Positions 7,147 to 15,672 of a stretch of DNA of 64,000 nucleotides are shown piece by piece. Every line of letters begins with the position of its first letter. Within the stretch, counting starts at the first letter, position 1. Origin of the DNA: Cloacibacillus porcorum (GTDB lineage: Bacteria; Synergistota; Synergistia; Synergistales; Synergistaceae). The translations under genes were made by a program, and so were the position numbers. The notes below the pieces were generated by a model that was not told where the DNA came from, did not search any database, and saw only the letters and a program-made list of their open reading frames with translations. The stretch covers positions 1,233,501 to 1,297,500 of the forward strand of contig NZ_CP016757.1 in the NCBI RefSeq assembly GCF_001701045.1, written 5' to 3'.

Positions 7147-9573
7147 ATGAAGACCGGACGTTCTTTATCCGTTCTGTTGGTTGCTTTTGCCTTGCTGTTG
7201 TCTTTTTCTGTCTGTGGGTTTGCGGCGGGGGAGGGTGATTTATTGATTTCAGATGCAGACGGTCTCCGGGCCTTTGCGAAGGAAGTCAATGAAAATCAAA
7301 ATTCATACGAGGGCAAAGTTGTTAAGCTCACGGCCGATATTGATTTGGCAAACGAGCCGTGGACGCCAGTGGGGAGCAATAGCGGTTCCTTTAAGGGAAC
7401 ATTTGATGGGCAAGGATATGCTATAACTGGTATGTACGTGGACGCTCCTTTTAATAATAGGGCTGGTTTTTTTGGTCTGATAGATAACGCCGTTGTAAAG
7501 AATCTCACGGTATCTGGCGATATAAAAGCATCAGCAAACAACATTGGTATTATTGTAGGAAATGTCTCGTGGGATGGTGGCAGCAGGATTGAAAATTGCA
7601 GAGCAGTTGGTTCGATATTAAATGAAGCAACTGGCAACAACATTAACATCGGCGGGATCATAGGAACTTCTCAAGCTGGTGGTGCGGAAATATACATAAT
7701 AAATTGCATTTCGGAAGTGAACATTACAACTGGCAATTTAAAGTGTGGTGGAATTGTAGGTTTCTCTGAAAATACTTATATACTTAATTCCTACAGTTCT
7801 GGACAAATTAAAATTAATGTTGAAGCAGGGGCAAGGAATGCTGGTTATGGTGGAATTGCAGGTTACGCAAACGATAATGTACAGGTAATTAACTGTGTGT
7901 CGTCTGTGAAATTTGACACAGAAACAGATTACGTGGGCGGTATAGTGGGAAACTGTAACAAGAAGATCTCTATATTTAATTGCGTTTCTGGTTCCGAAGT
8001 TGAAGGCCGGAATAATCTTGGCGGTATATCTGGCAATCAGCAAAACGTGGACTGTTCAATAAGAAATTGCGCAGTAGTTGGTAATGTCAAGTCAGTCACA
8101 GGCGGAAGATATCCGGATGTGGGTGCTATATCAGGAAATGATGCCGGTGCGATAGCTAATTGTGGCTGGCTAAAGAGTGTGGCAGCGAAAGCTGTAGGTG
8201 GGGGGGATACTAGCAACCAAGGCACGGATATCTCAAATTTTAGTGATTTGTCTAACGTAGTCTGCGCCTACACCGTGGACCCTGCCTCCCTCTCATTTAA
8301 TAGGGAAGCAGGCATAGCTAATCCTCTCTTTCGTACCTGGCCCGGCAATGATCCATCGGCGGTCTTAAATTGGAGCTCCAGCGATGTTCCCGGCGTCACC
8401 TTAACGCAGGATGGTGATAATAACACCGTAATCTCGGCGACGAAAAAGGGCGTATTCAATGTCGGTGCCTCCCTGACACTCACCGCCACAAAGTTTGGGA
8501 AAAGCGACGTCTTACCTTTGCGTTTGGCCGGCGATACCGCCGACACTTCCTCCAATCCGTTATTGGCCCCGGCGCTTTCCGCCGCCGTCAGGGTCACGAG
8601 CGACATTACACGCGTAAAATCAATAAAGATAACAAACGCTCCGCAGTCGCTGAAAGAGGGTGAGGCCTTTAATCTCATCTGCGAAGTGCTGCCGGAGGAC
8701 GCTACAAATAAAGATCTCGTCTGGAGCAGCAGCAATAATAAGGTGGCGGCGGTCACGGGGCAGAGTGGGGAGATCACGGCGCTTTTGGCGGGTGAGACGG
8801 TGATAACCGTGGAGGCGAGGGACGGCAGCGGCATACGCGATCAGTTTACCCTCACGGTGAAAAAAGATTATCTCTCCAACCCGAAGCCGGAACGGCCGGC
8901 GGTGAAGACCGATACGGCGGCGCTCTCCAAGCCTGAATACTACGGAGAGAGCGAAATAGAGGAATTGGCGAAGGCCATCAGCATGGATAAGAGCCTGTTG
9001 ACGGCCAAGGAGGACGGCAGCGTAATTTTGCGCCAGGATGTTGTCGGCGGGGCGCTCGAATCTGTGAAAAAAGAGAACCCCGGCCTTTACTACGAGAGCG
9101 TGATGCCGGTGCCTCTCATCAAGGCGGCCTGCGGTTCAGCCGAGAGCGGCCGGATTATCGCCTTTGGTTTTACGGTGAGCGGGGATAACTTCGGCAAGGC
9201 GGACAGCGCGCGGGATATTAAGGTGATGAAGGTGCTTCCGGACGGCAGGGGCGTGCTTTTCAAGGCCATCGGCGAAGAACGCGAGATCGAAGACCGCAGC
9301 TGTGCCCTTTATAAGGACGGCGAAATATACAGCGGTCCGGTGATGCCGGAAGAGAATTATGTCCTGACTCTCTTTATAAAAGACGGCGGGGAGTTCGACC
9401 TTGACGGCGCGGAAAATGGCTCTGTCATAGACCCGCTGGTGGTGCTGAAGGCGAAGGAGGCCCCCGCGCGTGAGAGTTCGTCTGGCGGCGGCTGCAGCGC
9501 CGGGTTTGGCGGAGCCGCGCTTCTCGCGCTAGCGGCGCTGCCGGTACTGCTGCGCGGACGGCGCCGGAGGTAA
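7147..9573 (+). CDS. Exported GLUG-repeat and Big-2 surface protein with Synergist-CTERM sorting signal
   Basis: An 808-residue cell-surface protein. Residues 1-27 form a signal peptide ending FSVCGFAAG. Residues about 75-330 contain repeated GLUG-type units (GGIVGFSENTYILNSYSSG, GGIAGYANDNVQVINCVSS, GGIVGNCNKKISIFNCVSG), which in other proteins form a beta-solenoid. A bacterial Ig-like (Big-2) domain follows at about 495-575, then an uncharacterised alpha/beta region. The end is a Ser/Gly linker, the motif GGGCSAGFGG, a hydrophobic helix and RGRRRR. This matches the Synergist-CTERM tripartite signal, which I know from family descriptions of Synergistetes and which presumably directs processing and anchoring. 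The GLUG region is AT-richer than the C-terminal half. Ligand or adhesion role is unknown. Confidence 0.85.
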   Translation: MKTGRSLSVLLVAFALLLSFSVCGFAAGEGDLLISDADGLRAFAKEVNENQNSYEGKVVKLTADIDLANEPWTPVGSNSGSFKGTFDGQGYAITGMYVDAPFNNRAGFFGLIDNAVVKNLTVSGDIKASANNIGIIVGNVSWDGGSRIENCRAVGSILNEATGNNINIGGIIGTSQAGGAEIYIINCISEVNITTGNLKCGGIVGFSENTYILNSYSSGQIKINVEAGARNAGYGGIAGYANDNVQVINCVSSVKFDTETDYVGGIVGNCNKKISIFNCVSGSEVEGRNNLGGISGNQQNVDCSIRNCAVVGNVKSVTGGRYPDVGAISGNDAGAIANCGWLKSVAAKAVGGGDTSNQGTDISNFSDLSNVVCAYTVDPASLSFNREAGIANPLFRTWPGNDPSAVLNWSSSDVPGVTLTQDGDNNTVISATKKGVFNVGASLTLTATKFGKSDVLPLRLAGDTADTSSNPLLAPALSAAVRVTSDITRVKSIKITNAPQSLKEGEAFNLICEVLPEDATNKDLVWSSSNNKVAAVTGQSGEITALLAGETVITVEARDGSGIRDQFTLTVKKDYLSNPKPERPAVKTDTAALSKPEYYGESEIEELAKAISMDKSLLTAKEDGSVILRQDVVGGALESVKKENPGLYYESVMPVPLIKAACGSAESGRIIAFGFTVSGDNFGKADSARDIKVMKVLPDGRGVLFKAIGEEREIEDRSCALYKDGEIYSGPVMPEENYVLTLFIKDGGEFDLDGAENGSVIDPLVVLKAKEAPARESSSGGGCSAGFGGAALLALAALPVLLRGRRRR

Positions 9574-9591
9574 TTTGAGAAGATAATAACA

Positions 9592-9627
9592 GCCCGCGGC
9601 CTGATGACAGATGCCGCGGGCGTTTTT
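9592..9627. terminator. Terminator between convergent genes
   Basis: GCCCGCGGC at 9592-9600 pairs with GCCGCGGGC at 9613-9621, followed by GTTTTTG. It lies between the convergent surface-protein and flavoprotein genes and may serve both strands. Confidence 0.75.
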
Positions 9628-9639
9628 GTATTTTTTAAG

Positions 9640-10983
9640 TTATCTCCTGCCGAGCGCTTTCTCGATCAGGTCGCCCGCGACGTTTACGATATCCTTCGGC
9701 GTGCCGAAGGGCGGGGCGTAGCAGAGTTCGATGCGCGTCAGGTCGTGCGCTGTTGCGCGCATACGGATGGCCGTTGCCATCACGTCGCAGCGTTTGTCCA
9801 CGCCGTCCAGTCCGGTAAGCTGTGCGCCCAGTATCCTCCCCGTGCCTTTTTCAAAGACCACCTTCATGAATATCTCCTCGGCTCCGGGGTAATAACCGGC
9901 GTGCGAGGGGTATTCGAGGCTTACGCTGCCGCAGTCTATGTTGTGGCGGCGCGCCTTCTCCTCATTGATACCAGTGCAGGCCGCCGTCATGCCGAATATT
10001 TTCAGGATGCCGCTGCCCTGCGCGCCGTCGTAACGGCTGTCGCCGCCGAGGATATTTTCCGCCGCGACGCGCCCCTGCCTGCTGGCGGGGCCGGCGAGCG
10101 GGACAAAATCCGCTTCGCCGGTGACGAAGTTTGTCACCTGTACGGCGTCGCCGACGGCGTAGATGTTGGGATCGGAGGTGCGCATACCCGCGTCGGTGAT
10201 TATCGAGCCTTTTTTGTTCATCTCCAGCCCCGCCGCCTGCGCGAGGCCGGTGTCAGGGCGCACGCCCGCGGCGAGGATCACCATGTCGGCGCTCCTTCTC
10301 TCAGGACACATCTGCACCGCGAGACCTCCCTCATCGTCGATGCGCCTTACCTGGCAGCCTATCTGTACGCCGACGCCGTTGTTTTCGATATGGCGCTGGA
10401 CGCGCGCCGCCACATCCGTGTCGAAGGGGGCCATCAGCTTGTTGCCCATCTCGACTATGAATGTGTCTATATCCCTTTTTTTGAGGTTCTCGGCGCACTC
10501 CAGGCCGATATAGCCGCCGCCGATGACGACGGCCTTTTTTACGCCGCGCTCGGTTATCCAGCTCTTAATAGCCTTTGCGTCGCCGAGGCTTCTGAGGGTG
10601 AATACTCCCGGCAGCGCCGCCCCCGGGAACGGCGCGCGGTAGGGTTCCGCGCCGGTGGCGATCAGCAGCTTGTCATAGCTCTCAGTGTACCGTTTTCCGT
10701 GAGACTCGACGGTTACGTTCTTATTTTTACGGTCTATCGCGGTGACGCGGCTCTCCACCCGTACCTCCGCGCCATGTCTTTCTTTGAACTCCTCCGGTGT
10801 GAAGGGAGTCAGAGAGGAGGCGTCCTTTATTTCATCGCCGATGAAATATGGAAGGCCTCAGGTTCCCAATGAAATGAAGGGCCCCTTCTCAAACATCACC
10901 ACCCTGGCTTCCTTTGACAGTGAACCGATACGCGCGGCGGCTGTGGCTCCTCCGGCCACGCCCCCGATGATCACAATTTTCAT
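9640..10983 (-). CDS. Predicted selenoprotein: CoA-disulfide reductase/NADH oxidase-family flavoprotein with Sec at the catalytic Cys position
   Basis: A 447-residue flavin-dependent pyridine-nucleotide oxidoreductase. From ATG at 10983 (GGAGG nine bases upstream) the frame encodes the FAD-binding start VIIGGVAGGATAAAR, then FISLGT, an in-frame TGA at 10858-10860 (codon 42), then GLPYFIGDE and the complete rest of the enzyme: NAD-binding VIGGGYIGLECAENL, second FAD motif IYAVGDAVQV, and C-terminal YAPPFGTPKDIVNVAG. In relatives this place reads NCGLPYY, with the redox-active cysteine at 42-43 of the chain. The UGA therefore sits exactly on the catalytic Cys, and a SECIS-like hairpin follows at once. 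I infer selenocysteine insertion. Ignoring this would give a 372-residue protein without its FAD-binding N-terminus. The partner thiol (CoA disulfide, persulfide or O2) is unknown. Confidence 0.82.
10817..10859 (-). promoter_or_regulatory. SECIS-like hairpin directly downstream of the in-frame UGA
   Basis: Read on the minus strand, TATTTCATC and GATGAAATA form a perfect 9-bp stem around the loop GGC (10837-10839). An outer stem GAGGC/GCCTC (10855-10859 with 10817-10821) closes it, with CTT pairing to AAG between. The loop begins 18 bases after the UGA and has G in its first two positions; both agree with the general bacterial SECIS rules as I know them. It lies within the coding sequence, as bacterial SECIS elements do. 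Confidence 0.7.
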
Positions 10984-11310
10984 ATACTACCGCCTCCGCC
11001 GCCGCGCCATGACGCGCGGCGCAAGATATAAACAATGTAGCCGATCTCCGCCCATTTTAGTGTGCCTCCCGCGTTACGCAACTGAAAAAGGAGGGATATG
11101 GGTGCGTGAAAACACGTAACGGCGGCAAATACCCGCCGGCTCTGAATCAGCGTCAGCTCCAAACTCTCTTACCGCATAATAGCATACGGCGCCGCCAAAG
11201 CGTATGACCGGTTTTGCCGGTCGTTACAAATATCTCTGCGATGTCCTGTCGGGCATTTTTGTGAATAACATCTTTATTGCCGCTATCTGCCAATATATTC
11301 AAGGATGGGG

Positions 11311-11339
11311 TTAACAAAAATAAAATCTTATTATATAAT
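11311..11339 (+). promoter_or_regulatory. Promoter of the ZTP riboswitch-pflB transcript
   Basis: TTAACA at 11311-11316 and TATAAT at 11334-11339 with a 17-bp spacer. Transcription would start near 11346, just ahead of the riboswitch. In the remaining intergenic stretch from 10984 to 11310 I see only the ribosome site of the minus-strand flavoprotein gene. Confidence 0.7.
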
Positions 11340-11354
11340 GTCCAGACATTAATC

Positions 11355-11432
11355 ATCGTCCGTGGTCCCTGACGGATAATTGTGGAGCACCACAGTGGGA
11401 TCACGGTGATATAGAGCCGACCGTCTGGGCAG
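11355..11432 (+). promoter_or_regulatory. ZTP (pfl motif) riboswitch
   Basis: The leader of pflB contains the hallmarks of the pfl RNA motif, which senses ZTP/ZMP, the alarmone of folate (10-formyl-THF) shortage. The 3' signature GCCGACCGTCTGGGCA (11416-11431) matches the conserved CCG-CC-CTGGGC segment. The 5' part has a GTCCGT...ACGGA stem (about 11359-11376) and a GTGG-loop-CCAC hairpin with GTGGGATCACGG. The aptamer runs directly into a terminator hairpin that shares its 3' bases GGGCA, the usual arrangement for ligand-dependent antitermination. Exact stem limits need covariance modelling. Confidence 0.85.
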
Positions 11433-11458
11433 CATTCCTTTTCGATGCTGCCCTTTTT
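11427..11458 (+). terminator. Riboswitch expression-platform terminator
   Basis: GGGCAGCAT at 11427-11435 pairs with ATGCTGCCC at 11445-11453 and is followed by TTTTT. The 5' arm overlaps the aptamer's conserved CTGGGCA, so ligand binding would block terminator formation and allow pflB transcription. Confidence 0.8.
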
Positions 11459-11522
11459 CGTGTTTTACATGAAAAAGGGCGCAGGGAAGGAATGTTTTTA
11501 TTATGAACGGGAGGAAAGCTGT

Positions 11523-13754
11523 ATGAGAGAGGAATGGCAGGGTTTTCGCGAGGGGAGATGGCTGGAGGCCGTCGATGTGAGGGATTTTATCCAAACAAAT
11601 TACCGGCCTTATGAGGAGGGCGCGGAGTTTCTCTGCGGCCCGACGGAGCGCACGGAAGCCCTCATGAAAAAACTTGAACATCTTTTTGACCTTGAACGGC
11701 AGTTTGGCGGCGTGCTGGATATCGATACGCAGACGGTGACCTCGCTGACAAATTACCGCGCCGGGTATCTGGACAAGGAGCGGGAGATCATCGTCGGCCT
11801 GCAGACAGACAGGCCGCTGCGCCGCGGCGTCAACCCCTTCGGCGGCATCGCGATGACGCGCAAGGCCTGCGAAGCCTACGGCTATTCGCTGTCGGACAAG
11901 GTGGAGAGGGAGTTTCAATACCGCACGACACATAACGACGGCGTATTTCGTGTCTATTCCGATGAGATCAAGACAGCGCGTCACTGCGGCATTATTACGG
12001 GACTGCCCGATTCTTACGGGCGCGGGCGCATCATCGGCGATTACCGCCGCGTCGCGCTTTACGGCGTGGACCGCCTTATAGAAGAAAAGAGGAGAGACAA
12101 GGCGCGCATCGCGGCTGCGGGCGTGATGCTGCAGGATAACATCCGGCTGCTTGAGGAGCTTTATCAGCAGATAAATTTCCTCGGCAAGCTCAAGGAGATG
12201 GCCTCCCTTTACGGCTTCGACATCTCCCAACCGGCGGCGAACGCCCGCGAGGCCGTACAGTGGCTCTATTTCGCCTATCTCGGCGCGATCAAGGAGCAGA
12301 ACGGCGCGGCGATGTCCATCGGGCGCGTTTCGACCTTCCTCGATATTTATTTCGAGCGTGACCTGGCGCGGGGACGGCTTGACGAGCGCGGCGCGCAGGA
12401 GATAATGGATGATTTTGTGATGAAGCTGCGCATGGCGCGTCATCTGCGTACGCCGGAGTATAACGAGCTCTTTGCGGGCGATCCGATGTGGATAACGGAG
12501 GCCCTTGGCGGCGTGGGCGAGGACGGACGTACGCTGGTTACAAAAAATACCTACCGTATGCTCAACACCCTCTATAATCTGGGGCCGTCCGCCGAACCGA
12601 ATCTCACGGTGTTGTGGTCGGAGGCGCTGCCGGAGGCCTTTAAACGCTTCGCGGCGAAGGTCTCCTGCGATACCGACGCGATACAGTACGAGAACGACGA
12701 CCTCATGAGGCCGGTCTACGGCGACGATTACGCGATCGCCTGCTGTGTCTCGGCGATGCGGGTGGGTAAGGAGATGCAGTTCTTCGGCGCGCGCGCCAAT
12801 CTCGTGAAGCTGATGCTGATGAGCCTCAACGGCGGGCGCGACGAGAAGAGCGGCGAGCAGGTCGGCCCCGCGCACGCGCCGTATGAGGGAGAGATCCTTG
12901 AATATGACAAGGTGCTGGCGCTGATGGATCTTTACCGCCCGTGGCTTGCCGGGACCTATGTTTCGGCGATGAATATGATCCACTATATGCACGACAAATA
13001 TGCCTACGAAAAGACGCAGATGGCGCTGCACGACACCGAGGTGCACCGCTATATGGCCTTTGGCGCGGCGGGACTCTCCGTGCTTGCCGATTCGCTGTCG
13101 GCGATAAAGTACGCGAAGGTGCGTGCGGTACGCGGCGAAGACGGGCTTATCACCGATTTTATCACCGAGGGCGATTACCCTGCCTTTGGCAACGACGACG
13201 ACCGGGTCGACGCCATCGCGCGCGAACAGATAGAGCTGTTTCTCAACGAGCTGAAAAAGAACCCAGCCTACCGTGGGGCGGAACACACGCTGTCGATCCT
13301 CACGATAACCTCGAATGTAGTCTACGGAAAAAAGACCGGCTCGACGCCTGACGGGCGCATGGCCGGCGAGCCGTTTGCGCCGGGTGCGAACCCGATGCAC
13401 AACCGCGAGAAGAACGGGGCGCTGGCCTCGTTGAACTCCGTCGCCAAGCTGTCTTACGCGGCCTGCCGTGACGGCATCTCCAACACCTTCTCGATCATCC
13501 CCGAGGCGCTGGGCCATTCTCAGGATGAACGGCTCGGCAACATGGTATCGGTGCTTGACGGTTATTTCGCGCAGGGAGCGCACCACCTCAACGTCAACGT
13601 GCTGAACCGCGAGACGCTCTGCGAGGCGATGAAATATCCGGAGAAATATCCGAACCTCACGATCCGCGTCTCCGGCTATGCCGTGAACTTCCATAAACTC
13701 TCGCGCGCGCAGCAGCGTGAGGTGGTCTCGCGCACCTTCCACGGCGTCATGTAG
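11523..13754 (+). CDS. pflB: Pyruvate formate-lyase (formate C-acetyltransferase)
   Basis: A 743-residue glycyl-radical enzyme that converts pyruvate and CoA to acetyl-CoA and formate in anaerobic cytoplasm. The adjacent active-site cysteines are seen in [11 protein letters not shown], and the glycyl-radical loop near the C-terminus reads [18 protein letters not shown]. These mark a true pyruvate formate-lyase rather than a diol dehydratase. The start is ATG at 11523, seven bases after GGGAGG; upstream in-frame starts lie within the riboswitch terminator region and are rejected. It is followed one base later by its activase. Control is by the ZTP riboswitch, linking formate/one-carbon supply to folate status. 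Confidence 0.95.
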   Translation: MREEWQGFREGRWLEAVDVRDFIQTNYRPYEEGAEFLCGPTERTEALMKKLEHLFDLERQFGGVLDIDTQTVTSLTNYRAGYLDKEREIIVGLQTDRPLRRGVNPFGGIAMTRKACEAYGYSLSDKVEREFQYRTTHNDGVFRVYSDEIKTARHCGIITGLPDSYGRGRIIGDYRRVALYGVDRLIEEKRRDKARIAAAGVMLQDNIRLLEELYQQINFLGKLKEMASLYGFDISQPAANAREAVQWLYFAYLGAIKEQNGAAMSIGRVSTFLDIYFERDLARGRLDERGAQEIMDDFVMKLRMARHLRTPEYNELFAGDPMWITEALGGVGEDGRTLVTKNTYRMLNTLYNLGPSAEPNLTVLWSEALPEAFKRFAAKVSCDTDAIQYENDDLMRPVYGDDYAIACCVSAMRVGKEMQFFGARANLVKLMLMSLNGGRDEKSGEQVGPAHAPYEGEILEYDKVLALMDLYRPWLAGTYVSAMNMIHYMHDKYAYEKTQMALHDTEVHRYMAFGAAGLSVLADSLSAIKYAKVRAVRGEDGLITDFITEGDYPAFGNDDDRVDAIAREQIELFLNELKKNPAYRGAEHTLSILTITSNVVYGKKTGSTPDGRMAGEPFAPGANPMHNREKNGALASLNSVAKLSYAACRDGISNTFSIIPEALGHSQDERLGNMVSVLDGYFAQGAHHLNVNVLNRETLCEAMKYPEKYPNLTIRVSGYAVNFHKLSRAQQREVVSRTFHGVM

Positions 13755-13755
13755 G

Positions 13756-14469
13756 ATGAAGGGGCGCGTCTGCGGTTTTCAGAGCATGGGAGCGGTCGAC
13801 GGTCCCGGCCTGCGCTGCGTGGTATTCGCGCAGGGGTGTCCGCTGCGCTGCGCTTACTGCCATAATCCGGAGAGCTGGGCGGCGGACGGCGGATATGCGG
13901 TCTCCGTGGATGAGCTGGCCGCGAAGATCGAACGGCTGCGCCCCTACATTATCAAAAATGGCGGCGTCACGCTCTCCGGAGGCGAGCCTCTTATGCAGCC
14001 GGATTTTGCGGCGGCGCTGTTTCGTGAGCTGAAGGCGCGCGGCTGTCACACGGCGCTTGACACCTCGGGGGCCTGCGGAACGCGCGGCGCGGCGGAGGTG
14101 CTGCGCTGTACCGACCTTGTGATCTGCGACATAAAATTCACGACGGAGGAGGACTACGCCAGATACTGCGGCGGCTCGCTCGCGCCGGTGATGGAGTTCC
14201 TCGCGCTGACGGCGGAGATGAAAAAACCGCTGTGGCTGCGGCAGGTGATCGTGCCCGAGATAAACGACGGGGCGGCGGAGGCGGCGCGCCTTGGCGAACT
14301 GGCGCGCGGCTTCGCCAATCTGGAGCGCCTCGAACTGCTGCCCTTCAGAAAAATATGCGCCGCGAAGTACGAAAAACTGGGTATCGCCTTTCCGTTGAAG
14401 GATTATCCCGAATGTCCAACGGAGCGGATCGCGGAGCTGCAGAGGGCAGCCGGTATCCGGCGGCCATAA
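13756..14469 (+). CDS. pflA: Pyruvate formate-lyase-activating enzyme (radical SAM)
   Basis: A 237-residue radical-SAM activase that generates the glycyl radical on PflB. The [4Fe-4S]-binding CX3CX2C motif is in FAQGCPLRCAYCHNPESW, followed by the SAM-binding GGVTLSGGEPLMQPDF region. Start ATG at 13756 lies immediately after the pflB stop, so the genes are translationally coupled. Length is normal for PflA. The partner is pflB upstream. Confidence 0.94.
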   Translation: MKGRVCGFQSMGAVDGPGLRCVVFAQGCPLRCAYCHNPESWAADGGYAVSVDELAAKIERLRPYIIKNGGVTLSGGEPLMQPDFAAALFRELKARGCHTALDTSGACGTRGAAEVLRCTDLVICDIKFTTEEDYARYCGGSLAPVMEFLALTAEMKKPLWLRQVIVPEINDGAAEAARLGELARGFANLERLELLPFRKICAAKYEKLGIAFPLKDYPECPTERIAELQRAAGIRRP

Positions 14470-14510
14470 ATATCTTATGCCGAGGCCCCGCCTATCGGCA
14501 ATACTACGAT

Positions 14511-14539
14511 TTGACTAAAGTTGTTCAAACAGGTATAAT
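14511..14539 (+). promoter_or_regulatory. smpB promoter
   Basis: TTGACT at 14511-14516, 17-bp spacer, TATAAT at 14534-14539: near consensus. The -10 box contains the ATG at 14538, so that ATG cannot be the translation start of the main transcript. Confidence 0.8.
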
Positions 14540-14558
14540 GCCTCTCGAGGTGAGAATA

Positions 14559-15032
14559 GTGCCGGAAGACAAGACAGTTGCCCAGAATCGAAAGGCAAGG
14601 CATGAGTATTTCATCATAGACTCCTTTGAGACTGGCATCGTTTTGTCGGGGACTGAAATAAAGTCCATCCGCGAGGGCAGGGCCAATCTTAAGGATGGTT
14701 TTGCCTCCGTAGAGGGCGGCGAGCTATGGCTTCACAACGTCCATATCTCTCCCTATGAGAAAGGTACTATCTACAACAAAGACCCGCTGCGTCCGCGCAA
14801 GCTGCTCGTCCACAAGACGGAGATACGCAGGCTGCTCGAAAAGACGCGCGAAAAGGGCTTCACACTCGTCCCTCTCAAGATATACTTAAAAGAGGGAAAG
14901 CGGGCCAAAGTTGAGCTTGCCGTGGCAAAGGGCAAGCAGCTCCATGACAAACGCGACAGTGCCGCCGAACGCGACGCCGCGCGTGAAATAGAGAGAGCAG
15001 TCCGCCGCAAAGGCCGCGGCGAAGACTATTAA
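14559..15032 (+). CDS. smpB: SsrA-binding protein SmpB
   Basis: A 157-residue tmRNA-binding protein required for trans-translation of stalled ribosomes. It has the family pattern VAQNRKARHEYFI, the central GTEIKSIREGRANLKDG and the basic C-terminal tail (RDAAREIERAVRRKGRG). The start is GTG at 14559, preceded by GAGGTGAG at 14547-14554. The in-frame ATG at 14538 overlaps the -10 box of the promoter and is rejected. Its RNA partner, tmRNA, is encoded 63 bp downstream, as in many bacteria. Confidence 0.93.
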   Translation: MPEDKTVAQNRKARHEYFIIDSFETGIVLSGTEIKSIREGRANLKDGFASVEGGELWLHNVHISPYEKGTIYNKDPLRPRKLLVHKTEIRRLLEKTREKGFTLVPLKIYLKEGKRAKVELAVAKGKQLHDKRDSAAERDAAREIERAVRRKGRGEDY

Positions 15033-15095
15033 CTGAACACCGGAACGCGGCTTACGAAAGCGGCCCGGCGTTTTGCACCATCCGTACCACCCACT

Positions 15096-15449
15096 GGGGA
15101 CGACAGGTTTCGACAGCAGATGGAGGGTCGGAGGGAGCGTGCCGAGGATGGGGAATCCTCGTTAATCCGGCTCCAAAACAATAATTGTCGAAGACAATTA
15201 CGCACTCGCTGCTTAGTTAAGCAGCGCGCTCTCCGGGACTTCCGCCGTCGGGTCCCGCTAGAGCGTCACAAAGATGGCTGGGATTGCGGCAGAGCTTTTC
15301 GGCTGACGTCCGAGATTCAGGAAAGGCTAGGGAAAGAGTATCCTGTCTGTGGGAGCCTCCAACCCGAAATTTAAAGCATAGACTACGCACGTAGCGCCCT
15401 CCAGGTCGGCCTCTGTTGGACCGGGGTTCGATTCCCCGCGTCTCCACCA
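15096..15449 (+). ncRNA. ssrA: Transfer-messenger RNA (tmRNA, SsrA)
   Basis: A 354-nt tmRNA. The 5' GGGGACG (15096) pairs with 3' CGTCTCC (15439-15445) to form the acceptor stem, followed by ACCA encoded in the gene. The T arm GGACCGGGGTTCGATTCC is intact. The tag reading frame ends in codons for TIIVEDNYALAA (15178-15213) and TAG at 15214, matching the usual -ALAA degradation tag. A pseudoknot-rich middle is evident but not drawn. The gene's 3' end is the attachment site of the island that follows; the repeat begins inside the acceptor stem, so the gene is restored on integration. Confidence 0.95.
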
Positions 15450-15492
15450 GACATTATTATCAAGCCCCCGCAAGGGGGCTTGTTTCGTTTTT
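15438..15492. repeat. Left attachment site (attL) of the tmRNA island, with terminator
   Basis: A 55-bp segment identical to 30574-30628. It covers the last 12 bases of tmRNA, a short spacer and the terminator hairpin AAGCCCCCGCAAGGGGGCTT plus T run. Duplication of a tmRNA 3' end is a standard footprint of tyrosine-integrase elements. Confidence 0.9.
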
Positions 15493-15672
15493 CAAGCCTT
15501 CTCAAAGTATTGTTGAATACTGTATAATACTGGAAAATTCGTGGTTTGGGGTATTGTGTGCTTTCTCATTTTGTCTCATGTAAAATCAAGCCTAATCACG
15601 AAGAAATTGTACTATAAACTTCTTAAAGTTGTACTAAAACGAAATTTATAGTACAAGGGAGGTCGAGATAGG

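Noticed and set aside
9640-10758. Reading the flavoprotein as a 372-residue protein starting at GTG 10758
   Set aside because: It would lack the FAD-binding start and the active-site residue, both of which are perfectly encoded upstream in the same frame across the UGA.
9604-10872. 422-codon open frame on the plus strand across the flavoprotein gene
   Set aside because: Antisense to a conserved flavoprotein; starts at the terminator of the previous gene; no recognisable family.
11349-13742. 797-codon open frame on the minus strand across pflB
   Set aside because: It is the mirror of pflB, whose motifs and activase partner are clear. The antisense product is rich in Arg/His and has no recognisable domain.
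14538-14540. ATG as the smpB start
   Set aside because: It lies within the TATAAT box of a near-consensus promoter; the GTG at 14559 has a good ribosome site and fits family length.
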